The notes below the pieces were generated by a model. It was not told the DNA's origin, searched no databases, and saw nothing but the letters and a program-made list of their open reading frames with translations. Below are positions 42,438-52,690 of a stretch of DNA of 64,000 bases, one piece after another. The number at the start of each line of letters is the position of its first letter. Position 1 is the first letter of the stretch. Source of the DNA: Micropterix aruncella. Its lineage: Eukaryota; Arthropoda; Insecta; Lepidoptera; Micropterigidae. The position numbers and the translations under genes are program-made. The stretch is from assembly GCA_944548615.1 (NCBI GenBank), contig OX155960.1, positions 30,223,973-30,287,972 on the forward strand, in the 5' to 3' direction.

Positions 42438-42715
42438 CCTGATGCTACAACCAGGGTCGGCTCCCGAAGAGGCTACTTTACCACGGTCAATAGCGCAGGC
42501 ACATAATTTTGTATACGCATTCAATTACGATAGCCCGTTCTAAATTTTACAATGACATGGCTGCTGCACTCAGGGTTGGCTACAGCAGAGGGGACGCCTC
42601 AACGGTCAACAGTACAGAAACAAAATTTTGTATACGCATTCAATTATGATAGCCCATTCTAAGTTACACTATGACATGGCTGCTTCACCCAGGGTTGGCT
42701 CGGGATAGAGCATTT
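42437..42715 (+). repeat. ~119-bp unit tandem array next to R
   Basis: GTATACGCATTCAATTA recurs at 42511 and 42630. Each unit also has GGTCAAYAG and GACATGGCTGCT, with a third partial AGGGTTGGCT start at 42692. Inverted relative to 24450-24660. Confidence 0.85.
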
Positions 42716-44640
42716 TAATAAAAGCTTGCTTTTAAAAATGTGTTTTTACTATTAACTTATTTGATCTAAGCCTTGGTTAACGTGGCAATCATATTTTATC
42801 TTGGTCTTTCTAACATTCAAGTTTTTATTTCTCAGTAACAAGGCCTAAATTGTAAACAGTTGTAGATGACTTTATTACGCCTGTCATAAAATCACCTAAT
42901 ATGCAACAACATATTTTTTCAAATGAAATTAAAAAAACTAAAACAATTTTCTTATTTATGTAGTTTGATGTACAGAATCACCTCTTGGAAAATACTCCCG
43001 AATCCTAACACCACAGACCCCCCCCCCCCCCTTAAGGCGGCCATTTGTTTGTCAAATATCGAAAAAAAAACTAATTTAGTAGGCCCGGCGCTAGTAAGCG
43101 CAATTTTAGTATATTAGAAAAAGGTAATCTTTCAATCAAAGATAAGATATATTTAGTTTATCCTATAGTTTGTCTTACTATTCAGTAATTCATATATCGA
43201 TAGCATGTTTATGTATTTAGTTGAATATCTCATTTTTGTAAATGGGTCGAGTGAGTCTTTTTCCCGTAACCGGGTTTGTTTGCGGAGTTTATGAGGTACA
43301 TAGACGCAATAATATTTAAGTTGAAATAATTGTTGATTAAAAACAGCAAAAAAACTGGGATAACAACCAACTAAAAAAATATTAAAAAATATTTTGTTTT
43401 ATATTTTTAAGCTAAATATTTCATAACAGCATCTAATGACATGAAACGAATATAGGAAAAATATACACATATAATTTATTTTCATCATCATTCTGAGGGA
43501 CCTTTAGTGTAGGTACCTATAGCTCTTTTTAAATTGCAGTGTATCGTTTCTGGTTTCTTCCAATAAACTTTTGGTTGCGATTTTACTTTACGTGTTTAGT
43601 ATAGATAATCGCCTGCGCCAACTAACTAGGACAAGATTGCGCTATTTTTGCGAACCTAAAATGATCATTTTTGATTATAGTGACTAAAGTCATATTTAGC
43701 CTAAATTAATTCCTAGTAACCTAGACTATAACACAATATAAATCGCTTTAAAATCGGTCTGGTTGTTTAAAGCATGAGATTATCGAAATGAAAATAGTAA
43801 TAATTTTGTCAACATCGTAATAACACGAACATCGAACGGGTAGTTTCAAGAGTAGCTGGACATCAGGTCAGCAACCGGGACGCTTCTTCCGGGAGGAAAC
43901 GTATAAGACTATTTGTGGACCCCTCCCCCATATTTTCTATTAAGATAAGGTTTTTTTACACGACTGCCCAAATAAAAGGAGTGCAACGTGTTCAGGGTTC
44001 ATCTATGTATGTTTTCCGTTTCTTTATTCCGCCATAACTTCTAAACGCTTGAACCGAGTTAGAAGTGTGTGGCATTGTTAGAATCCTTAAATCAGTGTTA
44101 TAGGGTACATTAACTGTCCAAATATCACGTAAGTATTTGCCCAAATGTCAATAAATTGACATAAATATATCATGTTTAGTCTCAAATGAAAAATTTGATT
44201 CAGTACATTAAGGAAATATACAGAGGATAGTAAGGTTTATTGGACCGACTGTTAAATTTGACCTGTCCAATAATCGCGAAATTAAACTGGCAACCCAGTT
44301 AGATCCGTGACTAACTTAACTGCTCGCGACCGAAATGTTAGTTGTCAAAGTTTAAAAACGCCGTGAAGTTACAGCAGAAAAAAACACATAAATTTTCATT
44401 CCTGTAATATTCATTTATCTTTGTCGATTAATACATAGACCACAAATATATTATAAACAATCTTACAAAATTTATATTAATAAAATAGTTCACTTTCTGT
44501 AGGTAACGGCAGTCGTGTTTATTATTCTTTTTAATATATTTATTTGTTTATATTTTGTATATTGAATTTATGGATATAAACCTAATTAAAGTTAGTGGAT
44601 TAGTGTTTGTTAGGAAATAACTACATATCTAATCAAACAA
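42716..44640. other. Long AT-rich stretch, nothing firmly assignable
   Basis: A C-run of about 14 at 43018-43031. AACTTCTAAACGCTTGAACC (44036-44055) looks like part of a common repeat tail. TATTGGACC/TGTCCAATA (44237/44268) is a small inverted pair. No coding frame of note. Confidence 0.35.
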
Positions 44641-45310
44641 GGTAATTTATAAATATTCATGATATTTCAGCAACTTAATTGTGATGAATAAAAAATGTGG
44701 AAAAAATGTCGTCAGTCGTCCATCTTGTCGCAACTTGCGGCGCGGCGTCGTCCTCAGGAGCCAGACTCCATATTTCTCGATATTTACGTAACGGAACGAC
44801 AGAGAGAGCGACGAGACGTATGCAAAGCGAGATAGCGCGGCGCCCCGCGACATCCGGTCGTCCCGCTCGGGCGGCGTAGCGCCGTCCCGCTCGCGCGGAG
44901 GCTTTTAAATTCTAATTTAAACAAGGGAAAAATTCGCGCGGACGGAGACAGAAACATCTCTGGCTTTTTCCCGTGGCGGCGTCGCGTCCCTGTCGGGCGG
45001 GCGGCGTCGCGCTGCCGCCGTCCCGCTCGCCTATGCAAATGCGCGCGGCGCGTCCCGAATTTCCATACCGCGCCTGAGTTATACCGGCGGCCGGGGGTCG
45101 GACCGCCCCCGCGCGGAGGGCGCGGGGGGCCGCGCCGCGCCGACCCCGCTGTCGCCGCTCGCCGACCCGCGCTCATAACGGCCACAAGAGGGATGATCGC
45201 CTCCCGAAATGGTTGTTTTCCAACGGTAATTTCGCGCGCGCTCGCCGCCCGCGTCCGCCCGCGCCGCCGCTCGCGCTCTCGACCGCCCTCAAAACAAATC
45301 ATTTCAAACG
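44641..45310. promoter_or_regulatory. CpG-rich island with POU octamer
   Basis: Extremely CpG-rich (44740-45290). The word CCGTCCCGCTCG appears at about 44882 and 45018, with a related CGTCCCGCTCGGGCGG at 44862. A perfect octamer ATGCAAAT is at 45033-45040 and ATGCAAAG at 44820-44827. The long minus-strand frame (172 codons, 45302-44784) is Arg/Ala/Gly-rich without a domain and is judged an artefact. Could be a promoter or CpG-type enhancer. Confidence 0.4.
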
Positions 45311-46440
45311 CCCCGATAAAGCTCTAGCCAAACTCCAAACTAGTGACGCTTATGTCGAGTGATTAACATATAGGTGATTAGTGTGAATATATTAATTTAT
45401 TGTGATTTTGTGCTATTAGGATTTTAATCAAGGTAATAAATCTATCCATCACCTCAACACAGGCGTATACCTAGTAGGGTGATACATAGGTATATTCATG
45501 ACAAGCAATGCCCCTTATATGTAATCATGACAAGAAATTTTTATTTTATATATAAAAAAGTAATATTAAATATGATAAAGTGTAAAATAAAATGATTAAG
45601 TTAAAAAATAAATGCTAATTTAAAACATCTCTCTACCTGCACGAGTAAACAACGAAGTGTTTGACAGTTTTAAAAAATAATTGCAAATTCAGCTTAAAAA
45701 TTAAACAAGGCAAACAGATGATTTTATTACCACTTGACAATTAATTTAAGTTATTATTAATAACCAGTTTTTTTTTGTACAAATACTTGTACAAATATTT
45801 TAATTTCTTTTAATTATTATTTCGGAAACATACAGCTGTTTCGATACATTAGATACAAAACCATTAAATTTCAAGTACGATTCTAATTACATCCATTTAA
45901 TAAACAATTTTTTTGGAAAAATAAACACACATAGGGGGGAGCTGGTAAGGGAGGAGAGGTGTCACAATAAGTAACTAAATTTAATGTGAATACGCGGCTA
46001 CATAATATAGTCATATATACATTTTATTTAATATATTCATTAATATTTTCTTGTATTTCTTCTAAAACATATTCTAAAATCCAATTCTTGAGCCTCCGTA
46101 ATTTTTGAAGATTAGAAAGACACTGGACCTGCAAAGAGGCATATTTAATATCTTATTCATTAACACTGAGCTAAAATGTTTATTATTCAAAATGTAAAAA
46201 TAATTTTAAATGCTTTCAAATATATAATTAGGATATGCTACATTTCAGTATGTACCTATTTTGACAGTCATATGAGACAAATAAAAAACAACAGATCTAT
46301 GAGACAAATAAATATAAATATTCAAAAATAAAAACCAATAAGAAACATCTCATCAAAATCTCGCAACAATCAAACTAAACGGAATCCGAACACTGATCAG
46401 ATTAAAATATTCCTCTAATTTGTATCTACTTTTTATAAAC
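45311..46440. other. AT-rich stretch, nothing assignable
   Basis: No coding or repeat structure recognised. Confidence 0.4.
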
Positions 46441-46660
46441 TTAGCTCTACAATCGTCGACTTAGAGTGTCGTAAAGTACGCACAGTCGACGCGAAGCGAC
46501 GATTGCACCGCTAATTGTTTCTCAGTTATGAGTCGACTCGAGTAAGTCGACGAGTTACTTGCGGTTCACCACCTCCTTCTCTCTCAACGTTGCTTGAATA
46601 CGTAAGCCCCGACTCCGACACAAACACTCAGCAAAACAGCTCGAGATCCATCTCAAGATT
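46441..46660. promoter_or_regulatory. GTCGAC-rich short block
   Basis: AATCGTCGACTTAGAGTGTC, ACAGTCGACGCGAAGCGACG, GAGTCGACTCGAGTAAGTCG: four GTCGAC-type palindromes in about 110 bp with a CTAATTG core. Function unknown. Confidence 0.3.
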
Positions 46661-47514
46661 GCCAATTAATATAATATGTATATAATTTAATCTACGGAAT
46701 AAAACGGTTATATTTCAATCCACTTAGGTACACATTAATATCAATTTGTTTCAATTGTGATTTGTGCTAGGTGTATATCAGCAGTTTTCAATGACTGCAA
46801 AATTTATTGTTAATAGCGTTGAAACTGTAAAGTTCTCAGACTTTCTGTCATTAATAAAACAAACCATTTTAAACCCAATATCCTCGGATCGGTCTATCGA
46901 TTGCTATTCGCTTGTGAGACGTGTTTTCGCGGTCTGACCTATAGTTACCTCAGCACCCACAGTCTAAATGCAGTGCAGGCTCTTATTGACATTGAAACTG
47001 TAGCGAGGGTCGACTAGTATGGAGGGGATCACACCGCTAACGATCACGTTACTTCAAACTTCAAGCCACACCGACATATCACACAGACTTCACATCCTTT
47101 TATAAGAGACTCTGGATATACGATTATAAATAGATTTACTCACCTACAAAAATAAGACTTATTATCTAACTGTCTTGGCTTTTAATGCGAGTTAAGTAAA
47201 ACACTTTAAATACCAATAAACAATTATACTATAAAGATAAGATTTATATCCGTTACAACCATTGCTGTTGTGTAGGAATGACATTAAATTAGTTTTAAAC
47301 TAGTTCTTAATCTAACAAAGATCATATAAAGTAAACTCAATTTAACAAAGAACATATAAAATTACTCCAAACTTTCCAATTAACAAAAACAAAGGCTACA
47401 AAATAACAATTTGCAATAAAACAATTGACAATATGTTTAATCTAATAGGCAATTAATGTGTTTAATCTATTAGGCAATTATTACATTTTCATTGTGTCCA
47501 ATTAACGGCTAAAA
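46661..47514. other. AT-rich stretch with a GC-balanced middle
   Basis: 46880-47100 is GC-balanced but unassigned. 'AAAGAWCATATAAA' is duplicated at 47318-47360. No gene. Confidence 0.3.
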
Positions 47515-47700
47515 ACCACTAGTGGACGTGTCAAAATAATTGGGTTAGGTGGTAAGTCTCGTAGTAGTAAGACTCTTTACTGAACATACATAGGTAGTCA
47601 AGAATTTACCTACTAGATTGTCAAGCTATAAATATAAATAATCAAAATAGAAGCCTAATATTTGACCCTATATATTACAAATATAAGACCATATAAAATA
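47515..47700 (+). repeat. Inverted copy of the 37590-38030 repeat
   Basis: GGTTAGGTGGTAAGTCTCGT, CATACATAGGTAGTCAAGAA and AATAATCAAAATAGAAGCCT are reverse complements of sequence at 37960-38010 and 37620-37650. Likely a LINE 3'-region fragment. Confidence 0.65.
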
Positions 47701-48330
47701 ATCAGAAAATAGGGCAAGCAATTTAAATAGGCATTTTAAGCAATTTAAATAGGCACAATATTTGAAAAATTATGGCCCTCAAATTCGGCCAGATTATAGA
47801 AAGGGTGGCCTATCAGCATCTCCTTGATGTTTTTTTTTTAATTGTATGTCCTCCAGCTGTTTAAATTTCCTTAGGGAGTAGATTATAGAATTTAATGCTT
47901 AGGTACAAGTAGCTTTTCTGTACTTTTGTCAGTCGTATTCGGGGTACGCATTAAAGGGAGCTAACGCGGGTATGATGCCAGTGAATGTCTGCATTAATTG
48001 CAGTTTCTGCTAGGTGCGCATTGTCTAGCATTATTAAAAGTTTAAAGCCCATGTGTCTACTAGTCGCCTGGACTTTACAGTACGTGCAACGATCGGTTGG
48101 AGGTAATGGGTTTAATTCCTGGGGTCAAGCTAATTTACTACCTTGTGGGATATTGCCGAACTCTTATTGTAATAGAATTCACAAAGAGCTTCTTCAGCAA
48201 AATCGTATAAAGGGTCAATATCCCTATTTTTCAGAAGATAGGTACTACTAATAATAGTTCTATAAATATTAATAATAAGACGATTTCTGGAGTCTGATTA
48301 TATCTAATTAGATTCCATTCGGATTTTTAA
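47701..48330. other. Mostly AT-rich; no firm assignment
   Basis: An 88-codon plus frame (47985-48251) contains SARCALSSIIKSLKPM but no family I recognise. Could be an old element. Confidence 0.25.
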
Positions 48331-48660
48331 ATAAACATTCTAATTAGCCGTCACATGGTTAACATTGTAATTTGGACGTGTAGAGTAGCGCGATTTTTGA
48401 AGATTAGTGTGGATCCGTGCGCAGATGCCTTTGTGTATTATAGAGTGCATCGCCCAGCCAAGTCGTAAATCATAAAGCGCCCGCGCATTTCGCTCCACAA
48501 CCGATTGTAAATCAAGCAAAGGTTACATTTTTTACGCGAGCGGCGTGAAATACAGCGCGTTTATAACCGCGCGTCATGCCGCCCAGTACTGCGATGATGC
48601 TAAAACCTGTCTTTCTAGGCGGCGTACAATATTTCGACTGGAGCATGATGGCAAGCCAAC
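48331..48660. promoter_or_regulatory. GC-balanced low-copy block
   Basis: CATTCTAATTAGCCGTCACA, GGTTACATTTTTTACGCGAG and CGCGCGTCATGCCGCCC. No repeat match; candidate CNE. Confidence 0.3.
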
Positions 48661-49204
48661 ATTATTGAAGTGGTTAATGCTAAGTTTACACTGGCTTAGT
48701 ACTTGTTACATAGTAGACTGAGAAAAATATAACGGTGTAATATACGGAAATACGCATGTTTCAACAAGTATTACGAATATAAATCGGGCTTTGGACCATA
48801 CGTATAAATTAACATGACGCGTAAAGGTTTTGGCCTGACGGTAGTTACCGTATCGTAATGTTAAAACTAGTGATACAACGAATATTCGGTGCTATTCGGT
48901 ATTCGGCCTATTCAGCCACTTTTTTAATACTTGTCATTTGCACTAATACATTGTTTATAAACATGCTGATTCAGCATGTTATTGCTTAGTATTATTGCTT
49001 AGTATTAGTGAATCTGCAAGTGCCAGTGAATAGAAACCAATCATATATACTAAGCGACAAGTGACTACCCCACACCAGAAATTACTAACGTCGCTTTCTG
49101 ACTCGTGTGAGCAGCCGCGGCAAGGGTTAGTGACAAGTTGAAATGACAAGTGAACACACCGGTGTCTATGTTTACGTGAAATCCGCTAAGTTTATCTTGT
49201 AATT

Positions 49205-49276
49205 ATGGCTGCAGAAAGGTGGAATTCCGAAACAACTCAAGAATTCATGACGGAAATGAAATCCTACGAAAAATAA
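49205..49276 (+). pseudogene. MADF-like N-terminal peptide, left arm
   Basis: Reads MAAERWNSETTQEFMTEMKS then YEK and a stop (24 codons). 'W..E....F......YE' fits the first helix of a MADF/Myb-SANT-like domain, normally followed by 'LW'. Here it stops. The counterpart in the right arm keeps nearly the same peptide. Confidence 0.5.
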
Positions 49277-49457
49277 GGCGTCGGTGGTGCTCCATCTCGT
49301 ACGCAGGTCGTGCTACTAATATATTGCATCTAATACCAACGTGTAAAGGGTTACTCGTCACGATCACTAAGCAGGTTTTCATGAAAAAACGTATGAAATA
49401 CCATGAAAAAACGCACTCAAAAATGTATCTATTTTAATCATTAATTATATTATTGCA

Positions 49458-49929
49458 TCAATACCTTAAATCTATTAGTGGTAGGTTATGATAAATGAAA
49501 TCAATATATTCATCATTGCTTGATTGTAAACGATTTCGCTTTAACTCGTAAACAATTCCTGCTACTGAAAATAGCCTCTCACTATAAACGATACTTACTG
49601 CCAGGAGATAATAGATAAATCGTTGCGAATTTCGTCTGGCTCGGATATTGCTTTGCGTTTGCTAACCAGCACTTGTAAGGGTCTGCTGTCCGATCTATGT
49701 GAACAGTTTTTAAATTAAAAACAATCTCATGTGAATTTTTCTTCACACCCTCATCATTTTGCATATTATCTGTAGCGACTTCCTCAAAACAGTTCCAGAA
49801 ACTGTTATGTATATCAATCGTTTTATCTTTGCTTATGAAGTGGAGAAGAATCGCCATCAGATTCAATAATAGACTCATCACAAATCATTTTCAAAGCTTC
49901 TAAATCTTGCTCTTTCCATTTAAATATAT
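49458..49929 (-). pseudogene. hAT transposase C-terminal dimerisation region, frameshifted
   Basis: On the minus strand three consecutive frames join into a hAT C-terminus. 49929-49820 reads WKEQDLEALKMICDESIIES. 49840-49590 gives NSFWNCFEEVATDN, then DPYKCWLANAKQYPSQTKFA and TIYLLSPGS. After a one-base shift near 49590, VYSERLFSVAGIVYELKRNR follows, with LIDLRY and a stop at 49458-49460. The 'W......YP.....A..YL...........SERLFS.AG......R..L' pattern is the Dimer_Tnp_hAT signature that ends hAT transposases (usually 600+ residues). The DDE catalytic core is missing, so it is non-functional. Confidence 0.88.
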
Positions 49930-50190
49930 AATTCAACAAAATTTATATAATTCAACTCAACAATATTAAATATAATTCAACAAAATTATGATTGAAACAT
50001 CGTCATTCTGTATAAAACCGTAATAATAAAACGGTAATATAAGGATCGATCGAATATTTTTCTCAGTGTAGTACTTGACGATAACCTGCTTAGTGATCGT
50101 GACGAGTAACCGTTTACACGTTGGTGTTTACACGTAGATGCAAGATATTAGTGGCACGGCCTGCGTTCGAGATGGAGCACCACCGACGCC

Positions 50191-50262
50191 TTATTTTTCA
50201 TAGGATTTAAATTCCGTCATGAATTTTTGAGTTGTTTCGGAATTCCATCTTTCTGCAGTTAT
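50191..50262 (-). pseudogene. MADF-like N-terminal peptide, right arm
   Basis: Minus-strand partner of 49205-49276: ITAERWNSETTQKFMTEFKS then YEK and a stop. The start codon is mutated (ATA). It differs at about four residues from the left-arm copy but keeps frame and stop. Confidence 0.5.
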
Positions 50263-50592
50263 AATCACAATATAAACCTAGCAGATGTCACGTTAACAGA
50301 GAAACCCGTGTGTTCACTTGTCATTTCAACTTGTCACTAACCCTTGCCGCGGCTGTTCACACGAGTCAGAAAGCGACGTTAGTAATTTCCGGTGGGGGGT
50401 AGTCACTTGTCGTTTAGTAAATATGATTGGTTTCTATTCACTGGCACTTGCAGATTCACTAATACTAAGCAATAATACTAAGAACTAACATGCTGAATCA
50501 GCATGTTTACAAGCAATGTATTAGTGCAAATGACAAGTAGGTACCTACTAAGCGTTACATACTAAGCCCGTGTAAACCTACCATTAGGGTAA

Positions 50593-51128
50593 ATGTGTGT
50601 GTAACTGCTAGTGACAAGTTCCTCGTATCTCCATTTAGGTAACTTTATAAGTTTTCCCCGCAACTTCGCTCGCTTGCCTATTGAATATGACACAAAAAAT
50701 GATATGATATGAATATGACAAAAAAATAAATATTTTTTTAATATTTCTAAATGTTGTAAGTACCTACTAGATTTGATAGTACTTGATAACACACGAAATA
50801 TCTACGTAAAGTTAGATTTATTACGTTTTTTACAATGTTTAAAATACATGATATTTCTCAATTACTATACTATTTATTTCTATTGTTAAAAGATACCAAC
50901 GTTACAAAAAAAATAGGTTTGTTAGAGCAAGGCCTGGGGAGTACGGTCAGCGACGAAGAGTCTCCTGTCGTGACTCCTTCAACTTTGCGACTGTTTACTG
51001 TAAAGTGTGTCGCCTTTAGTCGTCGTGTAGAATCAGTGGGGAAGAGCGATTGAACGGGCTCAGCTGTTTAAGCACAAGCTTGTCCACAGGTATTTGCAGT
51101 TCTTGACAATACACATTCGCTTTAACTG
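50593..51128. other. Unassigned stretch
   Basis: 50610-50720 is AT-rich with a CCCGCAACTTCGCTCGCTTG tract resembling an old 'CTAGCTGACC' repeat interior. 50925-51075 is GC-balanced with no recognised motif. Confidence 0.3.
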
Positions 51129-51316
51129 TTGAGCGAAATCACAATTAGCTGTAATGGACAACACCGGCACAGGACTTCGTATTCGGAAATCAGGCGAATT
51201 TTTAACTTTCCAAAGCGCACAGAAAATATCCGTGTAACAAACGACAGAATGACAATATTTTGTAATAACACAACCGAAGTTCTCCAAGTATGCAATGTTA
51301 AAAACTGCAATTACAT
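51129..51316 (+). CDS. Possible orphan exon, LRR-cap-like
   Basis: An open frame with balanced codon use reads ITISCNGQHRHRTSYSEIRR, FNFPKRTENIRVTND, then TEVLQVCNVKNCNYIG. It ends at a fair splice donor (ATTG followed by GTGAGG, GT at 51316-51317). A possible acceptor AG precedes it at 51130-51131 (CTTTAACTGTTGAG). The N-terminal Cys and the 'L.V.NV.NC.' spacing recall the start of an insect leucine-rich-repeat ectodomain. I do not recognise a specific protein. No neighbouring exon is visible, so it may be a stray exon, pseudo-exon or chance frame. A frame on the opposite strand is also open. Confidence 0.2.
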
Positions 51317-51769
51317 TGGTGAGGACCTAATATTATTATAGTTGAATTTCATTATTAATGGTAATATTGGACGGCATAATCAAGGTCCAGTACCCTGAAA
51401 TAAAAGGCCGCAAACTCTGGTAGAGCTTAGCGCCCTCGGTGATTCGGTCTTCAAACAAGGAAGGTCGCAAGCGGCCGCCCGCGCGGATATCGTCTGCGTC
51501 GTTTTAGAATGCGACGGGGCGTCGCGTGATTTAAGTCGCGTAACGGTCGGTTAACGGCTCCGTAACAGACGGCCGTTTCCTTAAAAACGAACCTGGAGCG
51601 AGCCGCTGATTCGTGACGTAATGGGAGCTGCCGTGACGTCACCGCATCGATCTTGGACTTTGCTAGAGAGGGCAGTTGCTATCTACTCATTAGCAATGAT
51701 TGTGCAATCAAAATAAAACAATTATGATTCATTGCGCAGTTATGGTCACGAAACGACCGTACTTATAAA
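51317..51769. promoter_or_regulatory. CpG-rich low-copy block
   Basis: 51440-51660 is CpG-rich (GGCGTCGCGTGATTTAAGTC, GGTCGGTTAACGGCTCCGTA) with two TGACGT words (51616, 51634), followed by CTCATTAGCAATG. No repeat match; candidate regulatory DNA. Confidence 0.3.
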
Positions 51770-51925
51770 TAGGTTTAAAAACGAATTTACCGCGTGATTT
51801 TTGCAGTCTACCCTGGACTACGGCTGTTGCAACATCGCTGTAACATCGGGTGCTACAGAAATCACGCGATCAATTCGTTTTTAAACCAATAAACAATCGC
51901 GAAAGTCTTCGATGTCATAAAATGA
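51770..51925 (+). mobile_element. Family F hairpin MITE, intact copy
   Basis: Left TIR AACGAATTTACCGCGTGATT then TTTGCAG (51780-51806). Right TIR TACAGAAATCACGCGATCAA then TTCGTTTTTAAA (51852-51884). Core GACTACGGCTGTTGCAACAT. Followed by AACAATCGCGAAAGTCTTCG, shared with 41180-41203 and 14623-14643. No ORF. Confidence 0.75.
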
Positions 51926-52243
51926 TCGTTTTTCCAAATTTAAGTTACATGAAGCAAACCGTTTGTGAAACATAGGAACGTTGTAAGTGGCATTTGGTGA
52001 ACTCTTCAGAAGGACGTTAAAACTGATTATTTTATTAAATAACAGTAATTAAAATACAACAAATTTCAGGACTAAATATTGATCATTACTTATATACATA
52101 CGTAAAATTAAAAAAAAAAACACTAATTAACACAGATTATATAAATTTATATAACAAAATTACGTCAGGTATTCAAACCTATTTCAAAAACCTATGCCTT
52201 TTTTATTAAGTTTTATACGGGGTTCCAACAAAATAGCATTTCT
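51926..52243. other. AT-rich spacer
   Basis: No recognised signal. Confidence 0.35.
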
Positions 52244-52568
52244 CTAGCCCTTGGAGTAAATGGGTATTTTCATGGATGCATCTGTTTCTTTTGCAGGATT
52301 TTCGGCGACATCGACCTTAAAGTACTATAACTACGAAACTACTACACCAATCATAAAAAGAACAACTGCACAATGATTGCTTTGAAATTTCGAATATAGA
52401 ATATTGAAATATCATTTTGTAAAACAATTAGATAATTATGAATAAATATGAGAACGTCAAAGAAGTGAAAAAAACGCGGAACCAGATCTGGTCGTATCAT
52501 ACGTCTGGTCATCTCAACGGATAATTGTTTCACAACCAGATTTGGTCGTATCATACTCAACGGGTTAA
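52244..52568 (-). mobile_element. piggyBac-type MITE, copy 2 (inverted)
   Basis: Reverse-complement copy of 19217-19529, closely matching over its length. Right flank TTAA (52565-52568) preserved; left flank changed to CTAG (52244-52247). Termini CCCTTGGAGTA and GAGTATGATACG-type as in copy 1. The subterminal CAGATCTGGTCGTATCATAC is again doubled. Confidence 0.85.
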
Positions 52569-52573
52569 ATACG

Positions 52574-52690
52574 AGGTGCAAAACAAAGTCGGGTTTGTTC
52601 GAACACTTATAACTCGAGAACGGCTGGACCGATTTTCATAGTTTTTATTTGTTGTATTTGTCTCAGTTTGGAAAATTATATAAGTTTAAC
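52574..52690 (-). repeat. 'CTAGCTGACC' repeat fragment, copy 3
   Basis: TTTGTTCGAACACTTATAAC then TCGAGAACGGCTGGACCGAT is the reverse complement of the 3' end of copy 2 (22770-22820). Abuts the piggyBac-type MITE, just as copy 1 contains one. Confidence 0.75.

Larger units (their letters stand above)
48716..50068 (-). mobile_element. hAT element remnant with CACTGAG TIRs
   Basis: Left end ACTGAGAAAAATATAACGGT (48717) and right end AATATTTTTCTCAGTG (50053-50068) are inverted. The first 150 bp and last 90 bp match the ends of the small element at 62664-63117. The interval encloses the hAT transposase C-terminus on the minus strand, but also one arm of the outer foldback element, so the locus was rearranged after insertion. 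A TAGTA duplication at 48711-48715 and 50069-50073 is shorter than the 8 bp expected for hAT. Confidence 0.55.
48675..50592. mobile_element. Foldback DNA element (Harbinger-like?) with nested hAT
   Basis: Outer TIRs: left ATGCTAAGTTTACACTGGCT then TAGTA (48677-48701); right, reverse complement, ATGGTAGGTTTACACGGGCT then TAGTA (50585-50561). Long inverted arms of about 450-500 bp (48930-49400 versus 50090-50540) share, for example, GCCGCGGCAAGGGTTAGTGA and GGCGTCGGTGGTGCTCCATC. Each arm carries the same 24-codon MADF-like start (49205, 50262). The left arm is interrupted by, and the centre carries, a hAT remnant (48716-50068). MADF genes accompany PIF/Harbinger transposases, which is the basis for the tentative class. 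Confidence 0.75.

Noticed and set aside
42437..42715. CRISPR-like array
   Set aside because: Only two to three units of about 119 bp that diverge throughout; no repeat-spacer structure, and the sequence is eukaryotic.
44784..45302. 172-codon minus-strand open frame in the CpG island
   Set aside because: Arg/Ala/Gly/Pro-rich throughout, no domain, overlapping frames on the other strand; expected from GC-rich sequence lacking stops.
49219..49437. 72-codon frame in the left foldback arm as a gene
   Set aside because: It overlaps, in a different frame, the MADF-like peptide that is conserved in both arms; its own sequence is not conserved in the right arm.
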